Source: Nitrospinae bacterium CG11_big_fil_rev_8_21_14_0_20_45_15 (lineage in GTDB: Bacteria; Nitrospinota; Nitrospinia; Nitrospinales; VA-1). From it: a stretch of 64,000 nt of DNA. Positions 46,953-56,353 of this stretch are shown piece by piece (the first letter of the stretch is position 1; every line of letters begins with the position of its first letter). Location: positions 1 to 64,000 of the forward strand of contig PCWG01000032.1 of the NCBI GenBank assembly GCA_002787235.1, written 5' to 3'. The position numbers and the translations under genes were made by a program. The notes under the pieces were generated by a model, which worked only from the letters and a program-made list of their open reading frames with translations, searched no databases and had not been told where the DNA came from.

Positions 46953-47171
46953 ATGAATGAATGGCTATTGTTTTTATTATGCCTGGCAAGTTTCTGTCTG
47001 GGTTTTATCTGTAGCATCCTGCTTCTTGATTTCTTGCAAAGTTCGCAAACCCGCCAAAAAGTCAAAGCATCACAACCCGAAGCACCCACAAAAATAGAAC
47101 CAAAGCTCCATGAAACCTGCGGCGACGATGGTTCCGACCTGCAGGCATACTGGCTCCATCACCGCAATTGA
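46953..47171 (+). CDS. Small single-helix membrane protein at the start of the phage cluster
   Basis: 72 residues: one N-terminal membrane helix (about 4-28, very Leu/Cys/Phe-rich), then a polar tail. GAGGTGG lies just ahead of the ATG. It could be a holin-like or superinfection protein, but sequence alone does not show it. It is co-oriented with the head genes. Confidence 0.6.
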   Translation: MNEWLLFLLCLASFCLGFICSILLLDFLQSSQTRQKVKASQPEAPTKIEPKLHETCGDDGSDLQAYWLHHRN

Positions 47172-47185
47172 AGGGCAATTCAAAA

Positions 47186-47626
47186 ATGAAAACTTCCATC
47201 TTCAATAACGGTCTGGTCGGATTGCATGAAGAACTCGATCGAGCCCGCGAAGACATCCGCGCGATCATTCGCAGTTCGCCCGAAGATTTGCAGGCACATC
47301 GGGTGCACTGCCTGTACGCCGCAAAAATTCTTGAAGTTTACAAAACTGTTCTGCAAGCCCGCTCACTCGATCCAGAAAAAATTCTGATCGATGCCTTGAT
47401 GAGCGTGGTCCTCGTATTGAATGAAAAAGGTGAAGAACAATCTGCGGAAGTGGTGGGACGCCATCTGGAATCCATAGAAGAGAAAGCGAAGGAAAAATGG
47501 CGACGACACGGGGAAGCAAACTGGCTAACGGATACGCAAACATCCGAGCCGTCATCGAATCCTCCGCTGGAGCTTTCGGAAAAACCAGTGCCAAAGAAAA
47601 AGAAAAGCGCAAAGCCAAAGCTCTGA
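47186..47626 (+). CDS. Possible small terminase subunit
   Basis: 146 residues from the ATG at 47186 (AAGGG about ten bases upstream). Helical N-terminal half (LHEELDRAREDIRAIIRSS), then a region ending in a Lys-rich tail (VPKKKKSAKPKL). The last 130 bases overlap the large terminase gene in another frame. Position directly ahead of terL and the basic tail suggest TerS; no clear helix-turn-helix is seen. Confidence in function is low. Confidence 0.6.
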   Translation: MKTSIFNNGLVGLHEELDRAREDIRAIIRSSPEDLQAHRVHCLYAAKILEVYKTVLQARSLDPEKILIDALMSVVLVLNEKGEEQSAEVVGRHLESIEEKAKEKWRRHGEANWLTDTQTSEPSSNPPLELSEKPVPKKKKSAKPKL

Positions 47627-49101
47627 CAGATCTTTTCTATTTTGCGCAAACCTATTTTCCGCATCACTTGACCGAGAAACCGTCGGCGATGCACCGCGAG
47701 TTGTATGCAACCTATCAGTCCATCATCCTCTTGTCCGAACAAACCGGGCAGGGCGCACGCGAAGTAAGAGCCGCACCCCGCGGCAACGCCAAGTCCACAC
47801 TCAGCACATTGATATTGCCCCTCTGGTGCATTGTCGGGAAAAGGCGCCGCTTCATCGGTGTGCTTTCTGATACCACCGAACAGGCCGAAGAATTTTTAGA
47901 ATCCATCAAGGCCGAGCTGGAAGCCAACGAACGATTACGGGAAGACTTTCCCGAGGCATGCACCAGAGGGCGCACCTGGCAGGCCGGACAAATCATCACC
48001 CGCTCGGGAGTGAAAATAAAATGCTGGGGGAAACGCAAACGCCTGCGCGGCGCAAGGCATGGTGCAAGACGACCCGACCTCATCATCTGTGACGATCTCG
48101 AAGACGATGAGAACATCGATTCACCCGAGCAAAGGGAAAAAGACCGCTCCTGGTTTTTCAAAGCTGTCATGAAAATTGGCGGACGCTACTCCGTCTTCAT
48201 CGTGATCGGCACTTTGCTCCATTACGACTCTCTGCTCGCACGGCTGTTGCACCAGCCCGGCTGGCGCGGGAAAAAATGGCAGGCCGTGATCCAATGGTCG
48301 GCTTCGCCCCTTTGGGAACGCTGGGAAAACATCTTTATCAAAGATGGCGAAGAAACCGCCGATGCCTTCTTTGAAAAAAACAAAAAGGAAATGCTCAAGG
48401 GAGCCAAAGAACTCTGGCCCGAAGGAGAACCCTATTATTATTTGATGAAAATTCGACTGGCCGATGGGCCCGCCTATTTCGATTCCGAAAAACAGAACGA
48501 GCCCATCCATCCCTCGGAACGCCTGTTCGATGCAGAATGGTTTCAATACTGGAACGATGAAACCCTGTCCATGCAGGGTGGAATGGAAATCGATTCCGAT
48601 GAGAAAATCATCGCCGCTGTCGATCCCTCGATGGGCGGGGCCTCCAGTAAAGCCGATCCCTCAGCCATTGTGGTGGCCATCGTGCGCAAGAACGGCGTTC
48701 TCGACATCCTCGAAGCCGATATCCAGAAGCGGCATCCCGACCGCATCATGGAAGATCTGTTCGCATGGTATCGAATGTACCCCATGGATAGAGTGGTCAT
48801 CGAAGAAGTCCAGTTTCAGGAACTGTTCAAAGAGCATGTCCTGAGAGAAGGCGCAAAACGCGGGATGTACCTGCCCATCGAAGGCACACGCCCGCACACC
48901 GACAAAACCCTGCGTATTTCCAAACTGCAACCGCATATCAAAAACGGGTTCATACGGTTTCGTCGCAACCAGATCAGCTTGTTGAATCAGCTCAAATACT
49001 TTCCCAAAGCCGATCACGACGATGGACCCGACGCACTCGAAATGGTGTTCAGCCTGGCCAACGCACAAAGCATTCAACCACGCATCCGGCGAATTCTTTA
49101 A
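47497..49101 (+). CDS. Phage terminase large subunit
   Basis: 534 residues. ATPase domain with Walker A at residues 94-101 (PRGNAKST) and Walker B 194-202 (DLIICDDLE). The C-terminal nuclease has acidic motifs AAVDPSMGG and KADHDDGPDALEM. TerL packages DNA into the prohead and cuts the concatemer. AAGGA lies just ahead of the ATG. Overlap of 130 bases with the upstream gene is unusual but common in phages. Confidence 0.92.
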   Translation: MATTRGSKLANGYANIRAVIESSAGAFGKTSAKEKEKRKAKALTDLFYFAQTYFPHHLTEKPSAMHRELYATYQSIILLSEQTGQGAREVRAAPRGNAKSTLSTLILPLWCIVGKRRRFIGVLSDTTEQAEEFLESIKAELEANERLREDFPEACTRGRTWQAGQIITRSGVKIKCWGKRKRLRGARHGARRPDLIICDDLEDDENIDSPEQREKDRSWFFKAVMKIGGRYSVFIVIGTLLHYDSLLARLLHQPGWRGKKWQAVIQWSASPLWERWENIFIKDGEETADAFFEKNKKEMLKGAKELWPEGEPYYYLMKIRLADGPAYFDSEKQNEPIHPSERLFDAEWFQYWNDETLSMQGGMEIDSDEKIIAAVDPSMGGASSKADPSAIVVAIVRKNGVLDILEADIQKRHPDRIMEDLFAWYRMYPMDRVVIEEVQFQELFKEHVLREGAKRGMYLPIEGTRPHTDKTLRISKLQPHIKNGFIRFRRNQISLLNQLKYFPKADHDDGPDALEMVFSLANAQSIQPRIRRIL

Positions 49102-49169
49102 TAAAAATTCTACAACTCGCAAGCGGGTGAGGCGTTCACCCGTCCATTCAATTTCTAACACACATTACC

Positions 49170-50381
49170 ATGAAAATTTTCCCCTGGTTCCAAAGCAAAG
49201 CGAGCGCGACGACGCGCGCCATCACAATGATGCTTCCGTTGGGTACACCACCCATGCCGCGCATCAACTACAAAGCACTGGCAGAAGAAGGCTATTCAGG
49301 AAATACAGTGGTCTTTGCCTGCATTCGAGAAATTGCCGAAGCCTGTGCCGGGGTCGAGTGGGGTGTTTACAAAAAAATTCCCGACAGACGCAGGGAGCGC
49401 ATCCACGATCATCCCGTGCTGGAGCTGTTGCGCAAACCCAATCCCTTTCAAGGCCGTTTTGAATTGTTTGAAAGTGCGGTTTCCTATCTTTATCTTTCCG
49501 GCAACATGTATATGGAATCCGTAGACAGCGGGTCAGGTCGTGACAACCCAACACCCCCGCACGAGCTATATATATTACGACCCGACCGCATCAAAATTTT
49601 ACCGCACCCTGTTCACCGTGTCGGCGGATATGAATACGAAGTTGGCGGCAGAAAGCAGAAATTTTCCTCAAAACAAATTTTACATTTGAAACTTTTTAAT
49701 CCGCTCAGTGACTGGTACGGGTTGTCGCCCGTGCAAGTCGCATCGCTCGCCATTGACAAATTGAACCAGGGCGACCGCTGGAACGCGGCACTATTGCAAA
49801 ATTCAGCCGTCCCCTCCGGCGCACTGGTATCCAAACAAAGGTTGAGCGATGAACAGTTTCGCCGTCTGCGCGAGGAAATGCGCGAGCAATTGCAAGGCAT
49901 CCGCCATGCCCGCGAACCGCTCCTGCTGGAGCAGGATCTTGATTGGAAAGAACTCGGCGTGTCGCCCAAGGACATGGACTGGATCGAAGGCCTCAAACTC
50001 AGCGCAACTCAAATCGCGCAAGTGTTCAATGTGCCGCCCGAACTCGTGGGATTGCAGGAAGCCACCTATCAAAACCGCAAGGAAGCGCGCAAAGCTTTGT
50101 ACACCGAAGTGGTCTGCCCGGTGTTGAATCGACTGCGTGATGGTTTGAATCAGTGGCTGGTACCGCGCTACGGAACGGAGTGGAGACTGGAATACGACCG
50201 CGATTCGATCCCTGCTTTGGCAGAGGATCAGGAAAGCTTGTGGAATCGTGCCAATGAGTCCAGTTTTTTAACCATCAATGAAAAGCGTCGCCTCGTCGGT
50301 TATGGAGAAATTCCCGGCGGCGACTCGTTAAACATTCGCGATGCAGGAAGCGGAAAGGATCTTCACACCCATGAAAAATAA
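49170..50381 (+). CDS. HK97-type portal protein
   Basis: 403 residues. VVFACIREIAEACAGVEWGVY at the start, LLRKPNPFQGRFELFE, LSGNMYMESV, ILHLKLFNPLSDWYGLSPVQVA and AQVFNVPPELVGLQEATYQN are typical of the family (PF04860). The dodecameric portal forms the DNA channel at the head-tail vertex. Its end overlaps the start of the protease gene. Confidence 0.94.
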   Translation: MKIFPWFQSKASATTRAITMMLPLGTPPMPRINYKALAEEGYSGNTVVFACIREIAEACAGVEWGVYKKIPDRRRERIHDHPVLELLRKPNPFQGRFELFESAVSYLYLSGNMYMESVDSGSGRDNPTPPHELYILRPDRIKILPHPVHRVGGYEYEVGGRKQKFSSKQILHLKLFNPLSDWYGLSPVQVASLAIDKLNQGDRWNAALLQNSAVPSGALVSKQRLSDEQFRRLREEMREQLQGIRHAREPLLLEQDLDWKELGVSPKDMDWIEGLKLSATQIAQVFNVPPELVGLQEATYQNRKEARKALYTEVVCPVLNRLRDGLNQWLVPRYGTEWRLEYDRDSIPALAEDQESLWNRANESSFLTINEKRRLVGYGEIPGGDSLNIRDAGSGKDLHTHEK

Positions 50382-51075
50382 TCAAAATTTGCCAGTCCAA
50401 TCCGAACAGGGCATCAAATCATTTCCTTTCAAAATGGACAGCGTGCAGGCGGAAGGAAGTTTTTCTGGATACGCCGCAGTGTTTGGAAACATCGATCTGT
50501 GCGGCGACATCATCGATCCCGGTGCCTTCAAAAAAACGTTGAACGACAGTAAGGGTCGGGTTCCCCTGCTCGATCATCACGATCCGCAAAAACAAATCGG
50601 ATGGAATGTGTCCGCACGTGAAGACGCACGCGGCTTGTTCGTGCAAGGCAAGCTCAACCTCGAAGTTCAGGGCGCGCGCGAAAAACACGCGCTCATGAAG
50701 CAGGCGATGGAAGTGGGAGCGCGTATGGGATTATCGATTGGCTACCGCGTCATCCGCGAAGAGCTGGATAAGAAAGATCCCAACATCCGCCGACTCAAGG
50801 AAATTCAACTGATGGAATACAGTGTCGTCACCTTTCCCATGAACCCGTCCGCGCAAGTGACCGGGGTGAAAGGGCGGCGTGATTCTCTTTATCAATTTTT
50901 ATCACGGGAACTGGGACTGCCGGAAAATCAGGCCCACAGCGCGTGTGAAACACTCACTCCATTTCTACAAGCTTTGCCGGCCCAGGGTCACAAAGCAGAT
51001 ACGGAATGGGGAGCCGAAGATCTGGAACCGCTGAAACGGTCCCTGAACCATTTACTGCAACTGATAACGTCCTGA
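50371..51075 (+). CDS. HK97-family prohead protease
   Basis: About 234 residues from the ATG at 50371, which overlaps the portal stop by eleven bases. Motifs GYAAVFGNIDLCGDIIDPGAF, LLDHHDP (catalytic His) and MGLSIGYRV, EYSVVTFPMNPSAQV (catalytic Ser region). It trims the capsid protein's delta domain during assembly. The C-terminal ~60 residues are less conserved and may be a scaffold-like tail. Confidence 0.93.
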   Translation: MKNNQNLPVQSEQGIKSFPFKMDSVQAEGSFSGYAAVFGNIDLCGDIIDPGAFKKTLNDSKGRVPLLDHHDPQKQIGWNVSAREDARGLFVQGKLNLEVQGAREKHALMKQAMEVGARMGLSIGYRVIREELDKKDPNIRRLKEIQLMEYSVVTFPMNPSAQVTGVKGRRDSLYQFLSRELGLPENQAHSACETLTPFLQALPAQGHKADTEWGAEDLEPLKRSLNHLLQLITS

Positions 51076-51114
51076 CAAATGAATGAGGGCGAACTTAAAC
51101 ACAAGGAGACAGCA

Positions 51115-52311
51115 ATGAACGAAGTGAAACAACTGGTCGAAGAAGTGAATCGCGCTTTTGTCGAACACAAAAAGAAAAACGATCAGCGTCTGCAAGAACT
51201 GGAAAAAAACGGCCACGTCGATCCTCTGTTGGAAAAACAGGTCGAACGGATTTCTGCCGAAATTCAAGGATTGAACGACATGAAAGAAAGGGTTGAGCGA
51301 TTGCACACCGCTCTCAATCGACCGGGTATGGAATACACCAGCGAGCCATCCGCCGATCCTGAACGAAAAGCGCAACGCAAGGCCATGCTTCAATACATTC
51401 GCAAAGGAGAAGCCGCACTGAGTCCGCAGGAATTTAAATTGCTTTCCTCAGACAGTGATCCCGCTGGCGGATATTGGGTGGCTTCTGCCATGTCCGATCA
51501 GGTTGTGCAAAAAGTTTTTGAAACTTCTCCCATGCGCAAGATCATTGCGGTGGAAACCATCTCCGGAGACGCTCTTGAAATTCCCGAAGACATCAACGAA
51601 GCCTCCGCAGGCTGGACAGCAGAAAAAGCTTCACGACCGGAAACGGCAACACCAGACATTGGCGTACGTAGAATCCCGGTTCACGAATTGTACGCACAGC
51701 CTAAAGCAACGCAAACTTTGTTGGACGATTCGCGCATTGATATCGAGAACTGGCTGGCAAACAAGATCGCGGACAAAATTTCCCGCATGGAAAACACCGC
51801 TTTTATCAGCGGCGACGGCATCGGGAAACCACGCGGCATCCTGACTTATCCCGCTGGCACGAGCAATCCGGGTCAGGTACAGCAGATCAATTCCGGTTCG
51901 GCCTCGGCATTGACAGCCGACGGATTGCGTTCGGTCTACTACGCCTTGAAAAACCCCTACGCGGACAATGCAAGTTGGCTGTTGTCACGAAGTTCGGTCG
52001 AAGCAGTTTCAAAGTTGAAAGATTCGAGCGGACAGTATCTCTGGCAACCAGGTCTGCAAGCGGGTGAACCGCAAACGCTCATGGGCCGTCCGATCGAGCG
52101 CATGGAAGACATGCCGAACGTAGCCGCAAATTCGCTTTCAGTAGCCTTCGGTGATTGGCGGCAGGCTTACACGGCAGTGGATCGAACCGGAGTGCGCATC
52201 TTGCGCGATCCGTTCAGCGCGAAACCTTTTGTCATGTTCTACACAACCAAACGTACCGGTGGCGACGTGCTCAACTTTGAAGCCTACGTTCTCCAAAAAA
52301 CCGCCGCCTAG
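51115..52311 (+). CDS. HK97-fold major capsid protein
   Basis: 398 residues from the ATG at 51115 with AAGGAG seven bases upstream. The N-terminal ~100 residues are a coiled-coil delta domain, which the upstream protease would remove. The capsid core shows SSDSDPAGGYWVASAMSDQ, ENTAFISGDGIGKPRGIL, NASWLLSRSSVEAVSKLKD, LMGRPIERMEDMP and FGDWRQAYTAVDRTG. It is the main shell protein of a T-number icosahedral head. Confidence 0.95.
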   Translation: MNEVKQLVEEVNRAFVEHKKKNDQRLQELEKNGHVDPLLEKQVERISAEIQGLNDMKERVERLHTALNRPGMEYTSEPSADPERKAQRKAMLQYIRKGEAALSPQEFKLLSSDSDPAGGYWVASAMSDQVVQKVFETSPMRKIIAVETISGDALEIPEDINEASAGWTAEKASRPETATPDIGVRRIPVHELYAQPKATQTLLDDSRIDIENWLANKIADKISRMENTAFISGDGIGKPRGILTYPAGTSNPGQVQQINSGSASALTADGLRSVYYALKNPYADNASWLLSRSSVEAVSKLKDSSGQYLWQPGLQAGEPQTLMGRPIERMEDMPNVAANSLSVAFGDWRQAYTAVDRTGVRILRDPFSAKPFVMFYTTKRTGGDVLNFEAYVLQKTAA

Positions 52312-52705
52312 CGAACAGCGTCCGCTGGCAATAGACCGTAATAAAAACGGTTTATTAATAGGTCGGGGCGGTGGTTGTCGCTCCGCTCCGGCGGGCAGGC
52401 AACGCCTGCAGAAAAAAAAGCGAACTGGTTCAGGCTTGTATTTTACAAGTCAGCCTTTCGTCCCGCTCCGGCGGGCAGGCAACGCCTGCAGAAAAAAAAG
52501 CGAACTGGTTCAGGCTTGTATTTTACAAGTCAACCTTTCGCCCCGCTCCGGCGGGTAGCTTTTGACTTTGTAGGGGCAGGCCCCTGTGCCTGCCCGGATT
52601 TGATTTGTCATTCTGAACGGAGTGAAAAATCTATGTTTTGACTTTTAATTGCCTACGGCGACTCGCCGGTTTGATTTTAATAATTTTTTTAACGGAGCAA
52701 AAAAT
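52312..52705. repeat. Non-coding insert with an 80-bp tandem repeat and host-type repeat motifs
   Basis: Between capsid and the next head gene. An 80-bp unit starts at 52383, 52463 and 52543 (two full copies plus a partial third), with only two or three base changes between full copies. Each unit begins with CCGCTCCGGCGGGC, carries the palindrome GCAGGC-AAC-GCCTGC (52395, 52475) and ends near TTTTACAAGTC. The same palindrome and CCGGAGCGG motif occur in chromosomal gaps. A TTCTGAACGGAGTGAA motif (52613-52627) resembles the one at 10437. Confidence 0.8.
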
Positions 52706-53083
52706 ATGAAAGATATGAAAAACAATATGAAAGCGGTCAATTCCATCGACCCCGATGACTACATCGCTTCAGAAAATGGGGTGAGTGCCGATTTGCAAGG
52801 TTTCGATGGTGCCATGCTCGTGTTCAGCGTCGGCACCGTAACGGACGGGACGCACACGCCAAAGATGCAGGAATCGGATGACAACGCGACCTGGAACGAT
52901 GTCGCATCCAGCGATCAGGAGGGGACACTGGCAGACCTCGCCAGTGATACCAATCAACAGGTCGGCTACCTGGGCGTAAAACAGTACATCCGCGCTGTTT
53001 TGACAGTGGCAGGTGCAACCAGCGGAGCACAGGTTGCGGCTCTGATCGTTCTTGGCAAACCCCATTTGTCACCCGTGGCCTGA
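52706..53083 (+). CDS. Small phage structural protein, possible capsid decoration
   Basis: 125 residues from the ATG at 52706 (ACGGAG upstream). Beta-rich sequence: MLVFSVGTVTDGTHTPKMQES, then YIRAVLTVAGATSGAQVAALIVLGKP. Position directly after the capsid gene matches that of decoration or stabilising proteins in HK97-like phages. No firm family assignment. Confidence 0.65.
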   Translation: MKDMKNNMKAVNSIDPDDYIASENGVSADLQGFDGAMLVFSVGTVTDGTHTPKMQESDDNATWNDVASSDQEGTLADLASDTNQQVGYLGVKQYIRAVLTVAGATSGAQVAALIVLGKPHLSPVA

Positions 53084-53100
53084 CAGATATGGTTTGATGA

Positions 53101-53133
53101 GTGGAAAGGGCGTTAGATCGTCCTTTCCACTTT
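53101..53133 (+). terminator. 9-bp hairpin after the putative decoration gene
   Basis: GTGGAAAGG (53101-53109) and CCTTTCCAC (53122-53130) form a perfect stem with a 12-base loop, followed by TTT. It could reduce read-through from the highly expressed capsid genes to the connector genes. A repeat motif, TGAATCCAAGATTTGACCCC, follows at 53144. Confidence 0.5.
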
Positions 53134-53193
53134 CAAATGAGTATGAATCCAAGATTTGACCCCAATTATTTTTCCTCCTCTCGGTAAACTCCT

Positions 53194-53814
53194 ATGTCAC
53201 TAAAATTAAAAACAGCTCCCACAGAGGGAGCGGTAACCTTGGCTGAAGCGAAAGACTACCTGCGTATTTCAGACACGCAAGACGACCTGCAAATCACCTC
53301 ATTGATCCATGCATTGACCGAGCGGGCCGAGATGTGGACAGGCCGGGCATGGCTCGATCAAAGCTGGACACTTTGGCTCGATTCCTTTCCACTGTGTCCA
53401 AACGGTTATGCGAGGCAAATTGAAATTTCGCGCCCGCCCCTGCAATCGGTCACACATTTGAAGACTTACGATTCAGCAGGGGTGGGTTCGGTTCTCTCCG
53501 ATTCTGCCTATCTGGTGGACACCGCGAGTGTTCCGGGGCGCATTGTTTTGCAGGAAGGTCATAGTTGGCCGAGCGGCGGCTTGCGTTCTGCAAATGCGAT
53601 TGAAATCGAGTTCACGGCGGGTTACGGATCGTCCAGTGAAGTTCCTTCAGCACTGCGCGAGGGAATTCTGTTGTGGATGAAAATTCTGTTTGCGGGAAAA
53701 ACCAAATTGTTTGAATCCGATGAATCGACTCCGGGTCTGGCAAATCTGCACAACACGGAAATCCCTCCACAGACGAAGGTTCTCTGGCAACCCTATCAAC
53801 TCATGCGCTTGTGA
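53194..53814 (+). CDS. Head-tail connector (phiE125 gp8 / HK97 gp6 family)
   Basis: 206 residues. VTLAEAKDYLRISDTQDDLQI near the start is the hallmark of this family, followed by LIHALTERAEMWTGRAWLDQ and a beta-rich core (ISRPPLQSVTHLKTYDSAG). The ring-forming adaptor lies below the portal. The Shine-Dalgarno is weak. Confidence 0.88.
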   Translation: MSLKLKTAPTEGAVTLAEAKDYLRISDTQDDLQITSLIHALTERAEMWTGRAWLDQSWTLWLDSFPLCPNGYARQIEISRPPLQSVTHLKTYDSAGVGSVLSDSAYLVDTASVPGRIVLQEGHSWPSGGLRSANAIEIEFTAGYGSSSEVPSALREGILLWMKILFAGKTKLFESDESTPGLANLHNTEIPPQTKVLWQPYQLMRL

Positions 53815-53823
53815 GGAGAATGG

Positions 53824-54228
53824 ATGATGTTTCAATTTTCCATGCAAAACGAAGATGCGCTCTCAATCCTTGCGGACGATCTCAACCGCAGGTTGCAGAA
53901 CGTAGAGCAGGAAACGGCAAGTGCTCTGGCTGAATCCGCAGAACGACTGGCGCGTGAGCGGGTGCTCGATCTGAATCGCAAGCCGAATCCTAAAAGCGGT
54001 AATTACCACCAGTCGATCAAAGCAACGGTCGATAACAAATCTGCATTTTATATTGCGGAGCTGTCGAGCAACGTTCCCTACGCCGGGGCACTGGAGTTTG
54101 GGTTCTCTCGTAAAAAGAATTCATCCAAAACGAAAATGGGTTTTCGTGTTCTCGGTGATGCGGCGGAAGAAGCGGTCAACGAAACCGACCGTATTTTCAC
54201 TGAAATATTCAAAAGACAATCTGATTAG
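53824..54228 (+). CDS. HK97 gp10-like head-closure/neck protein
   Basis: 134 residues. A helical start (LADDLNRRLQNVEQETASALAESAERLARERV) is followed by SGNYHQSIKATV and NVPYAGALEFG, the typical HK97 gp10/DUF64 pattern. GGAG lies seven bases upstream. Acts at the head-tail joint. Confidence 0.83.
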   Translation: MMFQFSMQNEDALSILADDLNRRLQNVEQETASALAESAERLARERVLDLNRKPNPKSGNYHQSIKATVDNKSAFYIAELSSNVPYAGALEFGFSRKKNSSKTKMGFRVLGDAAEEAVNETDRIFTEIFKRQSD

Positions 54229-54284
54229 GAGACCACCATGCAGGAATGCAACGGACATTGTCCAGAACTAAAAGGGGTTCGGGT

Positions 54285-54761
54285 ATGACAGATTACGCGC
54301 AGTTGGCAGAGGCGATACGAACCACCTTGCTTGCAGATTCTTATCTGGGAAATGTTGCAAATATCAAAACCATCGAAACACACAAACGCGGATTCTCCAT
54401 ACAGGAAAATCGCGATGCTCTGTTTTTTGGTGAAGTCGATCTGCCAGCGATAGCGATCGTTCCAAACTCTGGCCCGAAAGAATCGGTTCTCAGTACTACC
54501 AACGAGCAGCTCGAAACGATCAAGGCTCAAGTCATAGCGGTGAGCAAGGATCGCGACGCGCAAGCCGGTCTCACGGCACATCTCAGCATTGTAGAGAATA
54601 TAGAATCGGTGCTGGAAAAGCAGAGGAGTTCGACACAAGACCTGGGGCTGGATGCCTTTGTGCGTCGGGTCGTGACAACGCAGGAACAATTGAAGAAAGG
54701 CGAATTTTATTATTTTGTATCGACGACAACAGCGGCAGTCGAATTGACGGCTACATTTTAG
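54285..54761 (+). CDS. Putative tail terminator protein
   Basis: 158 residues from the ATG at 54285 (AAGGGG upstream). An N-terminal helix is followed by a beta-alpha core (LPAIAIVPNSGPKES, then TIKAQVIAVSK) like gpU/DUF3168-type tail terminators. Placement between the gp10-like protein and the tail tube supports it. No residue-level family proof. Confidence 0.65.
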   Translation: MTDYAQLAEAIRTTLLADSYLGNVANIKTIETHKRGFSIQENRDALFFGEVDLPAIAIVPNSGPKESVLSTTNEQLETIKAQVIAVSKDRDAQAGLTAHLSIVENIESVLEKQRSSTQDLGLDAFVRRVVTTQEQLKKGEFYYFVSTTTAAVELTATF

Positions 54762-54842
54762 AATTACCAGCAGATTCAATCCAGCCCACCCAATCAATCT
54801 TGAAAGCGAAATCATTCGCCTCTATTCACAGGAGATATTTAA

Positions 54843-55886
54843 ATGACCAGCAAGCGTATATCCTCCGGCTGGCGCGCGTTTTCCACCGGGCAGGAATCTG
54901 TCTATGGAAGCCCTGCCACCGTGACGACGGCCCTTAATTTTGAAGGGGCTCCGACTGATATCGAACCGAACGAGATGCAGACTGACGAAAAAGAAATCAC
55001 CGGATTCGTCGAAGCCACGCAACACGAAACCCTCAACTGGAAGCTCGAAGGCCATCACAAGCAGAGAGCCATGCCGCACAATCTGGCGATCTTTCTGGGA
55101 TTGGTCATGGGTCAGGTGACGAGCGATCAGCCGGATGTTGGCAACGATCCTGATGTCTACCGTCACTATATCGAACGCGATCTGGTCAGCGCGGCGATGA
55201 AGTCCGTGACGCTTGTCGAGTTTGATGGTGTCGCCCAAAAACAATTTCCCGGCATTTTTGGCAAGTCGGTGAAAATTTCCGGCGAGCGCGGTCAATTCCT
55301 CAAACTCGATGCCAGTTTCGGCGGCATGGGCAAAGAGCAGGCCAGTGCGGTATCGAAGCCCTCCACGGTGGCGGAATCGTATTTGCGTTATGGCGATGTA
55401 GAGTTCACACGCGGTGGTGCCCTCAGTGGTTCCGTGTCAGGTGGCGACCTTGCCGTTGGTTCCAGTCCCACTTCATTCAAAGGCGTATTGAGGAGTTTTG
55501 AATATGCCATCAACGCCGAACCTGTTTCTTTGTATGAGATGGGTGACAATACGGGTTACGTGACGCGGGCCGAGCGGGGCGAACGCTGGAAGCAGGAATT
55601 GTCCGCCGTGTTTGAAATGGCCGACGACACGCACAAGACGGGATTGATCTCCGGTTCAGAGTACGTGCTGAGCATCCCCATCACAGGCGGAGTGATCGCA
55701 GGCGGTTCGGGTAATTTGAATTATGAAGCCCATTTCATTTTTCCCAAGGTCGTGTATCGCGAAGCCAAAAAAGCGGTGGAAGGTTCCATCGTGATTGTGA
55801 ATGGCGGATTCCAGGTGCTGGAAGATGCGACTTACGGTTCGGTGATTGTGAAAATTCAAAACAAACAAAGTTCGTATCTTGTTTAA
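54843..55886 (+). CDS. Tail tube protein
   Basis: 347 residues, beta-rich. TGQESVYGSPATVTTALNFEG at the start and SYELRYG-like repeats (YLRYGDVEFTRGG, FKGVLRSFEYAINAEP) match the phage tail-tube family (TTP). It builds the tail shaft around the tape measure. AGGAGAT lies ahead of the ATG. Confidence 0.82.
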   Translation: MTSKRISSGWRAFSTGQESVYGSPATVTTALNFEGAPTDIEPNEMQTDEKEITGFVEATQHETLNWKLEGHHKQRAMPHNLAIFLGLVMGQVTSDQPDVGNDPDVYRHYIERDLVSAAMKSVTLVEFDGVAQKQFPGIFGKSVKISGERGQFLKLDASFGGMGKEQASAVSKPSTVAESYLRYGDVEFTRGGALSGSVSGGDLAVGSSPTSFKGVLRSFEYAINAEPVSLYEMGDNTGYVTRAERGERWKQELSAVFEMADDTHKTGLISGSEYVLSIPITGGVIAGGSGNLNYEAHFIFPKVVYREAKKAVEGSIVIVNGGFQVLEDATYGSVIVKIQNKQSSYLV

Positions 55887-55909
55887 CAAGGGCAAAGGAG
55901 AGCTGAATC

Positions 55910-56287
55910 ATGGCGGTTGGATTTTATTACCCGAATAAGTCAGCACCCACCGCCCAGTGGGTTCCATCGACACAACCTGTTTTTCCATTGCAGGAAACGG
56001 TGGACTATCCCTACCAGCTCAAGGGCGAAACCGCTGGCGGGGCCTTGTATGTTCAAGAGAAGGGTCCATTAACAAAGACCGTTGAATTGAACTTTGCACG
56101 CATGACGGAGGCCGATAGAGATTCCGCTCTGGCTTTTTTCAGTGCCGTGAAAAAATCATTTCTCAGCTTCGAATACGAAAGTCCTTCCGGCATTCTGGAA
56201 ACCGTGCGCTGGATGAATGCGTTTGAATTCCAGCATGTCGTGCAGGGCAAGTATTCGGCAACGATCCAGTTGCGCAAGGAAGTATGA
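55910..56287 (+). CDS. Phage tail-associated protein of unknown function
   Basis: 125 residues with no recognised domain. Beta-rich (KTVELNFARMTEADRDSALAFF, then FEYESPSGILETVRWM). AAAGGAG is close ahead of the ATG. It may be a minor tail or tube-capping protein by position. Confidence 0.55.
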   Translation: MAVGFYYPNKSAPTAQWVPSTQPVFPLQETVDYPYQLKGETAGGALYVQEKGPLTKTVELNFARMTEADRDSALAFFSAVKKSFLSFEYESPSGILETVRWMNAFEFQHVVQGKYSATIQLRKEV

Positions 56288-56353
56288 GACAGGGCGAGTT
56301 GTTGCAACGATCAGGTGGTCTTGTGAAATATAAATCGGATGGAGAATATTTAT

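Noticed and set aside
52383-52556. CRISPR array
   Set aside because: The repeat unit is 80 bp in direct tandem without unique spacers, and no cas gene is near.
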